This document shows, one piece after another, positions 47,601 through 52,850 of a stretch of 60,000 bases of DNA; the first letter of the stretch is position 1; every line of letters starts with the position of its first letter. The notes beneath the pieces are model-generated. The model searched no databases, was not told where the DNA came from, and saw only the letters and a list, made by a program, of their open reading frames with translations. A program made the position numbers and the translations under genes. This DNA is from Liolophura sinensis. Taxonomy: Eukaryota > Mollusca > Polyplacophora > Chitonida > Chitonidae. Where the stretch lies: assembly GCF_032854445.1 (NCBI RefSeq), contig NC_088307.1:6090017-6150016 (forward strand), written 5' to 3'.

Positions 47601-48696
47601 CACAGATGTTTCTCGTGACAGATGACCACTTGTAATGACTGCTAATTGCTCTAACTGACCAATGTGTCAATCTGGTCAGTTGCCTCTTTTCATCTGGCTT
47701 AATTTGTGCAAGAGCTTGTTTCCAAAAATGATGAAGTAAATGATTGTTACTCTCAACAATGAGCATTTTTTGGAAGAAAATAAATGTAACAGAAACATAA
47801 CATTATCGGCAAAGTGCCGCTGTCCTATAATTCAACAATTTTACATGGTGTTTATAATAAAGGACACTCCGAGAGTTCAATCTAAATACAATTATTTTTT
47901 TAAGAAGCCTTAAAAATTTACCAACCCAATTTATTTCATTTTATCTTTGGATTTAAATGGTAAAAGAAGCCTATTAAATCTGCATTTGAAATTGTCCTGC
48001 AATAATAGAAAGAAAAAAAGTTGTAGAACTAGGGTGCAGATGCACTTGGTGGCTGAGACGTGGTCAGATCTATTTTGCACATCTATTTGTGGAAATGAAT
48101 CCAGTCTAAATTCCTAATGATGACATAATCCATGGTACAAGTTACGTGTACAGTCTACAACACCCGACCGTGGCAAACCGACCATTAACACTCATTTGCA
48201 TATCAGGCCTTCCCAAGAGATGTGATTTCCTCGATGGAATGAAGGTACTTGAATAAGAAATATCGACACTTTCCATGCACCCACAAACACGTGTGTACAT
48301 GTGGAGAGACACACTGCAATCAATACTGTGTGAAATTCCTACTTTCACTGGTCTTCATCAAGGAATTAGCTGAGGCAAATGAGGGGAGGAAAAATCCCTG
48401 TAACCCCCAGCGGGACTACAGAATCGTGTGCGAGAGAGACTTACTGGCATCTTCAGTGACATATCTTTATAATTAATTACTTCACGACCCGCCCAGACTG
48501 GCTGAGTGCCTACTGGTGTGTAGTCCATGTAGTTTGTTGGTGGTGGTGATTTGAAGATTCACTGTTTGATCCAAGAATACTTACTTGATTTTTTGGAAAT
48601 AGTTTCGCCAAGCGCAGTCAGTTGAAACGCACCAGAACAGGCGGGATTCTGGAGGCGACAGATTTTGAGTAAGCTTGGCAATGCATTCTCTGCCAT
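8421..48696 (-). CDS. GPSM2: GPSM2/LGN (Pins) G-protein-signalling modulator, whole gene, 13 exons
   Basis: Adaptor that links cortical G-alpha-i-GDP (through C-terminal GoLoco motifs) to NuMA/dynein or Inscuteable (through N-terminal TPRs) and so orients the mitotic spindle; cytoplasmic and cell-cortical. Spliced exons, read 5' to 3' on the minus strand: 48696-48585 (tentative), 39361-39127, 19787-19652, 19124-18982, 16313-16074, 15133-14869, 12880-12774, 12482-12409, 11719-11649, 11231-11070, 10351-10195, 9535-9342, 8609-8421. All junctions are AG/GT and keep frame. They give 694 residues with the tentative first exon, or 652 from the Met in exon 2. TPRs span about residues 45-395, a linker 396-520, and four GoLoco motifs about 525-543, 573-591, 621-640 and 654-673. 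The C-terminus is a short Lys run. AGS3/GPSM1 is the vertebrate paralogue; invertebrates usually have one LGN/AGS3 gene. The family call is very secure; the N-terminus is not. Confidence 0.96.
8909..9080 (+). mobile_element. SINE, 5'-truncated, with perfect target-site duplication
   Basis: Starts at tcatgctggcttcc and ends in (aaat)n. The 13-bp flanks tattatttgattg at 8896-8908 and 9081-9093 are identical. 5' truncation plus the duplication show L1-type target-primed insertion. Confidence 0.93.
9342..9535 (-). CDS. GPSM2: GPSM2 exon 12: GoLoco motif 2 and first half of motif 3
   Basis: Acceptor actttcag|CATCTC, donor TGTCAG|gtgagt, phase 0. Motif 2 reads EEFLDMVAGIQSSRIEDQR. Motif 3 begins DDNFFEMLMRCQ and is completed by exon 13, the same split position as in vertebrate LGN (RCQ then GSRLDDQR). 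Between them lies ACPPRFPGLNSTQVVEEYL. Confidence 0.95.
10195..10351 (-). CDS. GPSM2: GPSM2 exon 11: GoLoco motif 1
   Basis: Acceptor tcacacag|CGGTAC. It contains DDDSFFELLSRFQSRRIDDQ plus R, a full GoLoco (G-protein regulatory) motif with the terminal D-Q-R triad that binds G-alpha-i-GDP. The donor is inferred as CATGA|gtatgg, phase 1, because it makes the split Thr codon needed by exon 12. Reading on instead gives a poly-Phe tail from an intronic T-tract, clearly not coding. Confidence 0.94.
10424..10553 (+). mobile_element. Old SINE copy
   Basis: Shares tggatggttgtgggtttccc and tgaaatattcttgag with the family, is diverged elsewhere, and ends in an A-rich tail. Confidence 0.75.
10811..11003. 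mobile_element. MITE-A copy
   Basis: Short non-coding element with inverted ends, ctagttcttcaacctttt..g and ..gaaaaggtggaggaaatag. The interior gctgaaactggtcaattt and gcactgaaagtt is shared with the other copies. Confidence 0.8.
11070..11231 (-). CDS. GPSM2: GPSM2 exon 10: variable linker
   Basis: 162 nt, phase 0 at both ends (ttcatcag|GCAGCA ... CAGCAG|gtgaga). It encodes an Ala/Lys-rich, low-complexity linker (AAANAQAAGAKPKAAKLQK) ending RPRTADLTSKDQQ. Being symmetric in phase, it could be skipped without a frameshift. No domain is visible. Confidence 0.88.
11328..11455 (-). mobile_element. Very diverged SINE-like stretch
   Basis: The order of motifs (ttgtttgatt, taagaatgtttcact, ggtggaagaaacc) follows the SINE 3' half, with many substitutions. 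Confidence 0.4.
11649..11719 (-). CDS. GPSM2: GPSM2 exon 9: linker phospho-site
   Basis: Acceptor ctttgcag|CCAGACG, donor GAGAAG|gtaggg. It encodes RRHNRVRRLSMENMELVKIT then PEK. The RRxSMENMEL segment is the most conserved part of the LGN/Pins linker. In the family its serine (here Ser448 in the 694-residue numbering) is the phosphorylated residue that recruits the Dlg guanylate-kinase-like domain. Confidence 0.94.
12409..12482 (-). CDS. GPSM2: GPSM2 exon 8: linker
   Basis: Short 74-nt exon between cccccccag|TTTTGG and GTTG|gtaagt. It encodes a Ser/Asp-rich linker, FGSDRDSILSSPTNSEYDK then TDAGV. No homology is expected here; it is supported by clean splice sites and by frame continuity with exons 7 and 9. 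Confidence 0.85.
12774..12880 (-). CDS. GPSM2: GPSM2 exon 7: end of TPR domain
   Basis: Acceptor tttttcag|ATAGGAG, donor CAGCAG|gtaggc. It encodes IGDQTGELTAQMNLADLKKM, then LGINCTVSSVEQDLS, matching the conserved last TPR helix of LGN (GELTARLNLSDL in vertebrates). Phase 2 out, joining exon 8 through a split Ser codon. Confidence 0.92.
13119..13272 (-). mobile_element. SINE copy, minus orientation
   Basis: Good match from the tail (tttatttatctgattgg) through ggaaaccgggcagtgtccgg to cttcccacttacagct; the head is missing. Confidence 0.88.
14115..14815 (+). repeat. 21-26 bp G/A-rich minisatellite beside exon 6
   Basis: Units of the type gtgtggaggaaaccaagcag, at first 21 bp and in the core (about 14520-14665) 26 bp, with GGCAG between units. 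Copies at both edges are diverged and the 26-bp core nearly identical. The plus strand is strongly purine-biased. The array ends about 55 bp from the exon 6 donor. Overlapping open frames on both strands are repeat by-products. Confidence 0.9.
14869..15133 (-). CDS. GPSM2: GPSM2 exon 6: TPR 6-8
   Basis: Acceptor tttttcag|AAAAACG, split Lys codon. It encodes KKTLQIAKQLGDRALEAQAC, YSLGNTFTLLRDYEQAIEYH, then ELSDRVGEGRACWSLGNAHT and LDISKE. The donor is AAAGAG|gtggga, a weak site (GTGGGA), the weakest in the gene alongside exon 11. Extending into VG would mimic the vertebrate sequence, but exon 7 already supplies IGDQTGE in frame, so the GAG end fits best. A G/A-rich minisatellite starts about 60 bp downstream. 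Confidence 0.94.
15134..16073 (-). other. GPSM2 intron 5
   Basis: About 0.9 kb. No clear repeat family except a short SINE-like stretch near 15930-15990. No gene seen. The frame at 15603-15839 on the plus strand has no recognisable features. Confidence 0.6.
16074..16313 (-). CDS. GPSM2: GPSM2 exon 5: TPR 4-6
   Basis: Acceptor atttcag|GGAGAAC, donor TATAA|gtaagt. It encodes EENLELVRQLGDRAAQGRAC, GNLGNTYYLLGNF, EERLAIAKEFGDKSAERRAY and SNLGNAHIFLGEF through AAEHYK. This is two consecutive TPRs with the NLGN and Y/FLG signature positions intact, in the part of the superhelix that contacts NuMA/Inscuteable in the known family structures. Confidence 0.95.
16314..16784 (-). other. GPSM2 intron 4, unique part
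   Basis: The roughly 470 bp between exon 5 and the 36-bp array look unique and AT-rich. A small local duplication of aaaaggtc..cttttt occurs near 16436-16495. The rest of intron 4 (to 18981) is the array. Confidence 0.6.
16785..19007 (-). repeat. 36-bp minisatellite of about 60 copies derived from the exon 4 5' splice site
   Basis: Period 36 bp throughout, except one extra T near 17190. Minus-strand monomer: exon-like AAAGCTGCTGAATATATCGA followed by gtaagtttctctccag. Each copy therefore carries a donor consensus and, 16 nt on, a pyrimidine-rich CAG. Frequent variants are GTAAGT or GTGAGT at the donor, with GTAATT in a minority, and AACTGC for AGCTGC-type changes in the body. Copies at the intron-distal edge (16785-16880) are most diverged and the core is homogeneous, as expected from unequal exchange. 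Blocks of three variant monomers recur irregularly. Because 36 is divisible by three, stop-free frames run the whole length on both strands (up to 686 codons plus, 637 minus); I treat these as by-products. Confidence 0.97.
18982..19124 (-). CDS. GPSM2: GPSM2 exon 4: TPR 3-4, 3' end is the first monomer of a 36-bp satellite
   Basis: Acceptor aattgcag|GTGGGT. It encodes VGEARALYNLGNVYHAKGK, then the insert loop typical of LGN with GEFPPEV, then CLQKAAEYYE. The donor is TACGA|gtaagt, phase 2. The last 26 nt of this exon plus the first 10 nt of the intron are one complete monomer of the minisatellite that fills most of intron 4. Exon-identical copies (with TATTAC rather than TATATC) recur inside the array near 18731 and 18767. 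Continuing past the donor in the coding frame meets TAA at once. Confidence 0.94.
19125..19651 (-). other. GPSM2 intron 3
   Basis: About 0.5 kb, nearly half of it a plus-oriented SINE (19308-19553) ending in an A-run. No gene is seen. Confidence 0.7.
19308..19553 (+). mobile_element. Near full-length SINE ending in an A-run
   Basis: The head part (gcaatgacccaggagtcgct, tgagttcaagaccagct) and body are present. The tail is A21 rather than (AAAT)n, unlike most copies here. Confidence 0.9.
19652..19787 (-). CDS. GPSM2: GPSM2 exon 3: TPR 2-3
   Basis: Acceptor ctttcag|AACC, donor GATAAG|gtaac. It encodes RTIGDKVGEAKASGNLGNTL through FDEAIVCCVRHLDISRELTDK, a TPR unit that matches LGN almost residue for residue. 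The split Arg codon (AG|A) joins exon 2. The 136-nt length leaves phase 0 for exon 4. Confidence 0.94.
20045..20243 (-). mobile_element. SINE copy, minus orientation
   Basis: cggccagcattatggtggga through ggaagccagcatgag is well kept; the 3' half is disturbed by a small insertion. Confidence 0.82.
21063..21885 (+). repeat. Roughly 310-bp tandem triplication
   Basis: Three diverged copies, each starting agagcat.tagaca..acaaatcatga, with agcagaa.aa, gggttatt.cctct and cagacccaaattaataatcc..actttgcctttgtggaag, and an A-rich linker. Confidence 0.85.
21962..22165 (+). repeat. 41-bp tandem repeat, about 5 copies
   Basis: Unit words ttatctacagacaggattaa and aaacagcaaggactgaaaac repeat with little variation. 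Confidence 0.9.
22285..22476. mobile_element. MITE-A copy
   Basis: Ends ctgtaattctttgagctttt and gaccgagaattagg. The interior gtgctgaaactggtcagt and tgcactgaaagtt identifies the family; the termini are diverged. Confidence 0.75.
22848..23068. mobile_element. MITE-B copy
   Basis: Shared core: gctcatttttccagattctg, agagttttactgatttta, ttttagcaccagatgtaat, aggtcatttagga. Ends ctaaataacc and ggtcatttag are inverted relative to each other. Confidence 0.75.
24487..25190 (+). repeat. 87-bp tandem repeat, about 8 copies
   Basis: Unit words gagaaggctatatctgtttg, tgtttgtgaacacaactgag, catcttgtcagctgtggcgt, tacactgcacactacattcc. The period is 29 codons, which is why a 244-codon plus frame and a minus frame stay open. 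Decayed copies continue to about 25640. Confidence 0.93.
25261..25335 (-). mobile_element. SINE 3' fragment at the edge of the 87-bp array
   Basis: tttatttcatggtgtgttac, aagaatatttcacgtatacg and ggcagccagcataatgg match the SINE 3' end. It lies between array copies of the 24487-25640 repeat. Confidence 0.7.
27698..27912 (-). mobile_element. SINE copy, minus orientation
   Basis: Tail (TTTA)n, complete body, and part of the tRNA-like head (gaactcacagcg) are visible. Confidence 0.9.
27985..28905 (+). repeat. Roughly 165-bp tandem repeat, about 5 copies
   Basis: Unit words atctatgtatccaccaaaaa, aaaactgttggagttatagc, aaatcatatctat, ggtaaccatgacaaccgc, aatggacaaatgtgagtca. The third copy is interrupted by a SINE (28438-28546). 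Confidence 0.88.
28438..28546 (-). mobile_element. SINE 3' fragment inserted in a tandem array
   Basis: Minus-oriented body from the tail to gggcagatcccgaggga. It interrupts the third roughly 165-bp unit and is flanked by gagttat on both sides, a probable target-site duplication. Confidence 0.85.
30104..30660 (+). repeat. 52-54 bp tandem repeat, about 10 copies
   Basis: Unit gatgctggaaaatggtctca, gcaccgaggtgtggaaagct, gtcatggca plus aaaa (52 bp) or cttaga/ccaaga (54 bp). Decayed relatives extend to about 30900. Open frames of up to 206 codons are by-products. Confidence 0.93.
31970..32111. mobile_element. MITE-A copy, internally deleted
   Basis: Ends tactgtaattcttcagcctt and aaaaggttgaggaattaggg are clear. 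The interior is about 80 bp shorter than other copies and keeps the gcataaagtgcactgaaagt part. Confidence 0.82.
33133..33418 (+). repeat. 36-bp G/C-rich tandem repeat, 8 copies, with internal dyad
   Basis: Unit gcaggctgcagacggctgtc then tactgccgtccccgta. Each unit contains gacggc..gccgtc, which could form a 6-bp stem. The second copy lacks several bases. Unrelated in sequence to the 36-bp array at exon 4. Encodes AVDSRLQPATGT-type repeats on the minus strand, not considered a gene. Confidence 0.94.
34941..35298. mobile_element. MITE-B2 element with a MITE-B fragment nested inside
   Basis: Outer ends accctaaatcctcca and tggaggatttaggatgt are inverted copies. The middle (about 34998-35160: gcattttcagaggcaaataa, aacctcaaaacactt, aatcaatagaactttcag) is a MITE-B body. 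A shorter relative without the insert is at 55588-55797. Confidence 0.65.
35425..35620. mobile_element. MITE-B copy
   Basis: gctcatttttccagactctg, gagttttattgattttagaa, ttttagcaccagaagtaatg, catttatttgcctccaga: same order as 22848-23068, about 130 bp from the nested copy and in inverse orientation. Confidence 0.78.
36523..36705. mobile_element. MITE-B copy, opposite orientation
   Basis: tgcattttgaaggccataaa, tattatttctgatgctgaaa, cctccaaataaacctcaaaa, agcagaactctcagaatctg mirror the 35425 copy. Confidence 0.75.
37098..37212 (+). repeat. TA/CA-rich low-complexity stretch
   Basis: Alternating tatata, acatgtatat and cacacaca blocks. Confidence 0.9.
37409..37630. mobile_element. MITE-A copy, best preserved
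   Basis: Begins taccctaattcctcaacatt and ends gaaaaggttgaagaattaca plus gta, so the two ends are inverted copies of each other, bounded by TA. The interior has gattttggagacaaaaca and cttcacacaaaaagtataat. No coding capacity. The 222 bp length, TIRs and TA bounds fit a non-autonomous Tc1/mariner-type element. Confidence 0.87.
38109..38287 (-). mobile_element. SINE copy, minus orientation, little diverged
   Basis: Tail, body and the stretch to gaggaagccagcatga are all close to consensus; the head is missing. Confidence 0.9.
39127..39361 (-). CDS. GPSM2: GPSM2 exon 2: start of TPR array
   Basis: Encodes MEGTCMELALEGERLCKAGD and onward through SAIYSQLGNAYFYL and ALEYHKHDLNLAR, the first TPR and a half of LGN/Pins, nearly identical to vertebrate and fly proteins. 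The acceptor is gcacag|ATCTC and the donor GGCCAG|gtaagt, phase 2. An in-frame Met lies five codons into the exon and could itself be the start. About 9.2 kb of intron lies upstream and 19.3 kb downstream. Confidence 0.95.
41537..41693 (+). mobile_element. SINE, 5'-truncated, with perfect target-site duplication
   Basis: Flanked by ttgaaacaacta at 41525-41536 and 41694-41705. The body is almost consensus, indicating a recent insertion. Confidence 0.94.
41758..42530 (+). repeat. Roughly 175-bp tandem triplicate, first copy split by a SINE
   Basis: Unit words atatcccccatgtg, ctacatgtcagcaa, tgtgctcaatac, accctaccatttt, ctaatacataacacactaag and tcaggaattcagtaat repeat at about 41758, 42226 and 42406. 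A related single copy lies at 9960-10110. Confidence 0.88.
41873..42151 (+). mobile_element. Full-length tRNA-derived SINE (family reference copy)
   Basis: The head carries box A tggctcagtcgg (41884-41895) and box B-like tgagttcaagtcc (41951-41963), the internal RNA polymerase III promoter of a tRNA. The conserved body is followed by an (AAAT)n tail. Flanks tctaatacataac at 41860-41872 and 42152-42164 are identical. It interrupts the first copy of a roughly 175-bp tandem repeat. Confidence 0.96.
45333..45432 (+). repeat. 33-bp tandem repeat, 3 copies
   Basis: acaatgtacatgtatctcat then gaacggatatcct, three times. Confidence 0.92.
46482..46668 (-). mobile_element. SINE copy, minus orientation, older
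   Basis: The 3' half is near consensus; the head side is diverged (gaccgacttaaatac ... catttgaaccggcg, the latter a box B relic). Confidence 0.82.
47181..47387. mobile_element. MITE-C relative, diverged
   Basis: Parallel to 54970-55190: gacacctcgtctgcta, gtatagatgtaactgtagca, acatggttagtcgatccaat, acagaattactaatatctgt occur in the same order and spacing. Confidence 0.65.
47524..47540 (+). repeat. Run of 17 G
   Basis: Uninterrupted G run followed by agtgggaagggagaggggtg, a potential quadruplex or triplex-forming purine tract. Confidence 0.85.
48585..48696 (-). CDS. GPSM2: GPSM2 exon 1, tentative first coding exon
   Basis: The minus strand has an ATG with a strong start context (aaaATGG), an open 37-codon stretch beginning MAENALPSLLKICRLQ, and a consensus donor (TCAA|gtaagt). 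It ends with one spare base, exactly the phase needed by exon 2, which starts with two bases before a Leu codon. Joined, the total length is 694 residues, near that of vertebrate LGN. The N-terminal extension upstream of the TPRs is not conserved between phyla, so homology cannot confirm it. Alternatives are a start at the Met in exon 2 (39347) with upstream exons non-coding, or a first exon at about 57270-57291 on the minus strand, which also has a matching phase. Confidence 0.45.
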
Positions 48697-49104
48697 TTTA
48701 AGCTAGTTCTGTGCACGTTGTACAATGTAATATTACTGACACCTAGCTTAAGGGCATAATAGCTAGTCAAACACTTGATTCATTGAAATAATATAATCCT
48801 GATGTCTTTTCATTTTTTTAAACTTTAGTAATACAAACATTTGGTTCTTTAAGAGAACGAAATCATCTGATTATTCACATTTTTGCCCATCTGATGGCCA
48901 CGACGAGACTCTGCCTCCTTCCCTGAGATTCGCCTGCTATATTCTAATTGCAAGCACTAGAGTTTGGTCTTTAGCTCAGGTCTCTGAATTTACATACATG
49001 TATTCCTACACAAGATATACATGACCATGTGTATGGGATACAAGTCTACTGTGTGACAGACACCTGAATGTCAGTTGTTACATACATGTATTATAGTATA
49101 GAGT

Positions 49105-49330
49105 CCACACAAAAATTTCACCCCAAAAGCTGCATTTTTGAGGCACAGAAATGCCATAAAATGACAGGCTATTACTTCTGGAGCTGAACCTTTTTCTTAG
49201 AACTGTTTTTTCCAGTAGGATGTAATCCTACCTTCCAAACAAACCTCAAAACACCTTTCTAAGGTCAATAAACTCTCAGAATCTGGCAAAACAACAAACT
49301 TCCACACTTTAGGTTATTTATCATACATTG
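49105..49330. mobile_element. MITE-B copy
   Basis: tgcatttttgaggcacagaa, ttacttctggagctgaa, accttccaaacaaacctcaa, taaactctcagaatctggca; same family order as 36523-36705. Confidence 0.75.
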
Positions 49331-49946
49331 TACTCTAGCTTGCAGAGTTGACTGTGTCCTTCACATACTGTGGGTCTAAATTATCCAATCTTCTTCCATC
49401 TTTTCAATCACCACTCCCACCAGTATTTTGAAACATTCTGAGAAAACTTTGGTGTGCAGAGAAATAATCTGGACAGTTTTATGAAGCTGATATCTCCACT
49501 TACACAAACAAATCAATTTTGTGTCATTGTCATAATAACTGTAGGCCTACGTGTAAATTCCAGTGAAAAAAGTGCTTTACAGGTCAAAAATGTTGACGAT
49601 TTAGAGTAATCCATATTGACAGGTAGCATAAGCCTACAAAGTCTCATTCATCTCCTGCATGTTCTCAGAAGAAAGTCAACATACAATACACATAGCTTCA
49701 GAATATACAGAGCATACTTTGAATGCATGAGGGACACTCCTGCTGCTGTTATGACTCGCTGGTATGGAACAGGTTGTGCTATTATCAGGATTGTAACGTA
49801 ATATAAGTACATGTACCTGGTGGATTAGTACCACATGTTATGGTCACAATACATAAAATCTGTAATACATGTTCAGTGTGACATTAAATCACACTGACAA
49901 AAATGCTATATCAGCTAGGTGTAACACCCACCTTTCATAGAGCAAA

Positions 49947-50162
49947 ACCCTAAATTCCTCAACCGAAAGATCAACATCCAGTGCAATTTATGCACATTTT
50001 AAATTTTTTTACTTTAATTTTTAATTTTTGGTTGGATTGACCAGTTTCTGAGCTTCACAAAAAGTATAATTTTATCAGTCAACACAAAATAATGCCTTTA
50101 GTATGTGCTTGAGATTCAACAAAAACCTTGCAAACGTGCGAAAAGGTTGAAGAATTACAGTA
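49947..50162. mobile_element. MITE-A copy
   Basis: Begins accctaaattcctcaaccg and ends gaaaaggttgaagaattaca; the interior cttcacaaaaagtataattt is shared with 37409-37630. Confidence 0.85.
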
Positions 50163-52012
50163 ACACACAGGCCTAGATATTAAAAAAGCGCTGACATACA
50201 TGTATCATATAAGCAGTCAACCAGTTTGAGCTAAATCTTAACCATGATTATTCAGAGCAGTAGTCAACTGAATTCTATAGTACAGACCTTACAGGCAAGC
50301 TTCAGTCACGATATTGGCAGCTTAAATTGTTATAAAATATCTATTTCTTAAGATTAAAGCATGTTTCTAACAACTACAGTTTGCAGCGTTGCACATGTAT
50401 ATATGTACGTGAACTTGTGTACGGGAGTTTGTGGTTTGCAGAAAGTCCTTCTCATCTATATTAACATAATGTGTTAAACAGGACATTATCCCTCAGGCAC
50501 GTCAAAATAGTCCGTTACAATTCTTTCTTGATCCATTTAGCTAAATGTTACATGTTCAAGTCACACTGGGTTTACGACTCGCACTTCTGGTCATTATTCA
50601 AATCATCTATACATCAATTTATTCACATCGAGAAGGTAGTTTGTCTTTTGGTACATTTCCACTGCTGAATAGCCAACTCAGACTCTGTACAGTGCGTCTG
50701 CGTCTTCAGCCCTGCCACTGAACTATTATTAAAACTGAGATACCATTTTTAGAGCCTTTATCAAACTGATCAAATATTGGTAAATTCCACATCAAAACAT
50801 CCTCAGGATCTTGTTTTTCCAAGAACCCCATGTCTCACAGTGTGCTTTCTGGAATTCTTGAAATCTCTGAGGTTTTTCTCACAGAGCCAGACTGACCTGT
50901 CAACCTTGCAAGTATTTATTACCGCTGAATAGGCTTTGGGTCAATTCAGACAGTGAATGAAAGCTAAAATCTGGATTATTCCCTAGCTCATTAAGGATGT
51001 GCCTGAGCAAACATACCAAAATGTACCAAAGATCCCTAAAAGCTTTCTTATTTACTGCAAAAAGTTACTTGGAAAGCCCTCTTTCTTTCTTTTTTAGGCC
51101 ACACAAATTTAAGTACTTGTTTTACGGGCAGAATGACTCTTTTTTCAAGGTCGTCATTTGAAATAAAACTAAACTAAAACTGAAAATCATATAATTTGTG
51201 TGAAAGATGAAATGTGTCAGCAATTCTTCCTGTAAAAGTCATATTTATGTCATTGGAGAGAGGAATATCATTGAAGGGAGGAATATCACAGAAACATCAT
51301 GAATGAAGAATGCCTGTAAATCCACGTACCTTTTCACATTACAAGGCATGGTCTGCTCCAGTAGACACATGTCTGTACTGGCCCGAGATATCAGTTTCGA
51401 GGTAAACTTATTGCGCTGCCAGACCAATTTCATTAATGTTGCTATCATTTGAGACAATGGGGTAAGAAGCCGACCACTAAAATGTCTAAGTATGATTGAC
51501 TCTTGATCTGGTATTACTCTTGCTCTATCTGGATCTGTTTTTTTGCCCTCCCAAATACTGTTCAACTATAGACTTTGTCTAAATTTAGATTTTATAGATC
51601 AATAAAGTCTTAGCGATAATTGGTTCAGTCATCATTAAATAAACTATTTTTCTGTCTGTCAGTCATATTAACTGTGTGCCTCTGTGAATGGCACATGTCA
51701 TAAATTCCCTTTAAGTACATGCTATTTTGGGACAAGAAACAGCCAGAAACAATTGGATTTGAAACACGGAGGCACATTTTTAAATTAAACTTAAACATTT
51801 AAACTTGGTACATGTATACATACATGTAGTTTGAAGCTCTCTCTCATGATGCGATTTGTAGTGACTAAAATCACATGCAAAATGGTCGCATGTGGTTTAT
51901 CTCAGACATCACGTTTTTCTTATTCAACTATATTGCTAAGGTCTAGCATTGACATAGGCACATTTGTCATAAGTTCCCTTTTACCCTAATTTACATGATG
52001 TATATTCCACAG

Positions 52013-52234
52013 TACCCTAATTCCTCAACCGTTTTGCGAATCACAGAGCAACTTATGCAACAGTACAATTTATGCACATTCTTAATTTGATTTTGGAGAC
52101 AAAACTACATTGGATGGATTGGCCATTTTTAAAGCTTCACACAAAAAGTTTAATATAATCAGGTCCACCAAGAAGAATGTCTTCAGAATATGCTTGAATA
52201 AACAAGTGCATGCGCAAAGGGCAGATAATTACAA
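52013..52234. mobile_element. MITE-A copy
   Basis: Begins taccctaattcctcaaccgt. The interior gattttggagacaaaact and gcttcacacaaaaagttt is shared. The right end is altered (gggcagataattacaac). Confidence 0.85.
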
Positions 52235-52737
52235 CAGATCTACAGCGAGACAGTAAGTAATAATGTACTCCGTTTCAATGAGTGCTCAATCCAGTCTGAT
52301 TTTCACGTTACAAGCACCTGTATCGTCTGCTTTTTCGACAATGACCGTAGACAGGCTTTGAATGATGACACAAATGGGGATATTGAACTTGTAGTGGAAC
52401 AATTTGAAGTGAACTGATTGGCCAATGTACCTGACTTGCGACATGAAAATAGAGCTTTCCTCATTTCTTTCGACTAGCTCACAGCTCGTTGAACGCGATA
52501 AAAATTAAAGCAAATCAGGTGTTTTGACTGTTCAACTCAGTTCTACGCTACAACTTGGTACTACCATTCGTTCTGTGAGAACCGTCCATTATGAAGTCTG
52601 CTGCAATCATCACTGAATAACTGCAGGCGGAGCCTCGTAGGCTCAGATGCTTAATACAATGGTAAATGTAGCTGCAACAGTCAGGCCCTTCACCATTACG
52701 TTTCAATTCAGCTCTCACTGGTTTGCAATGAAGCCAA

Positions 52738-52850
52738 GAGGTTTGTCATGTACTTGGCGAAGGTTGGCAGTTTAATTCTGGCCCTCCAGTTTCCTCCGCC
52801 CATAAAGAAAAATTCTTGAGTGCTGCGTGAAACCCCAGTGACATGACATA
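52738..52850 (+). mobile_element. Diverged SINE-related stretch
   Basis: Order ggtttgtcatgtacttgg, tttcctccgcccataa, attcttgagtgctgcgtg follows the SINE body; strongly diverged. Confidence 0.4.

Larger units (their letters stand above)
39362..48584 (-). other. GPSM2 intron 1 (if exon 1 is correct)
   Basis: About 9.2 kb. Contains SINEs at 41537, 41873 and 46482, the roughly 175-bp tandem unit at 41758-42530, a 33-bp triplicate at 45333-45432, a MITE-C relative at 47181-47387 and a run of 17 G at 47524-47540. The stretches 39400-40500, 42950-45000 and 45600-46400 show no gene and no repeat I can name. Confidence 0.6.
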
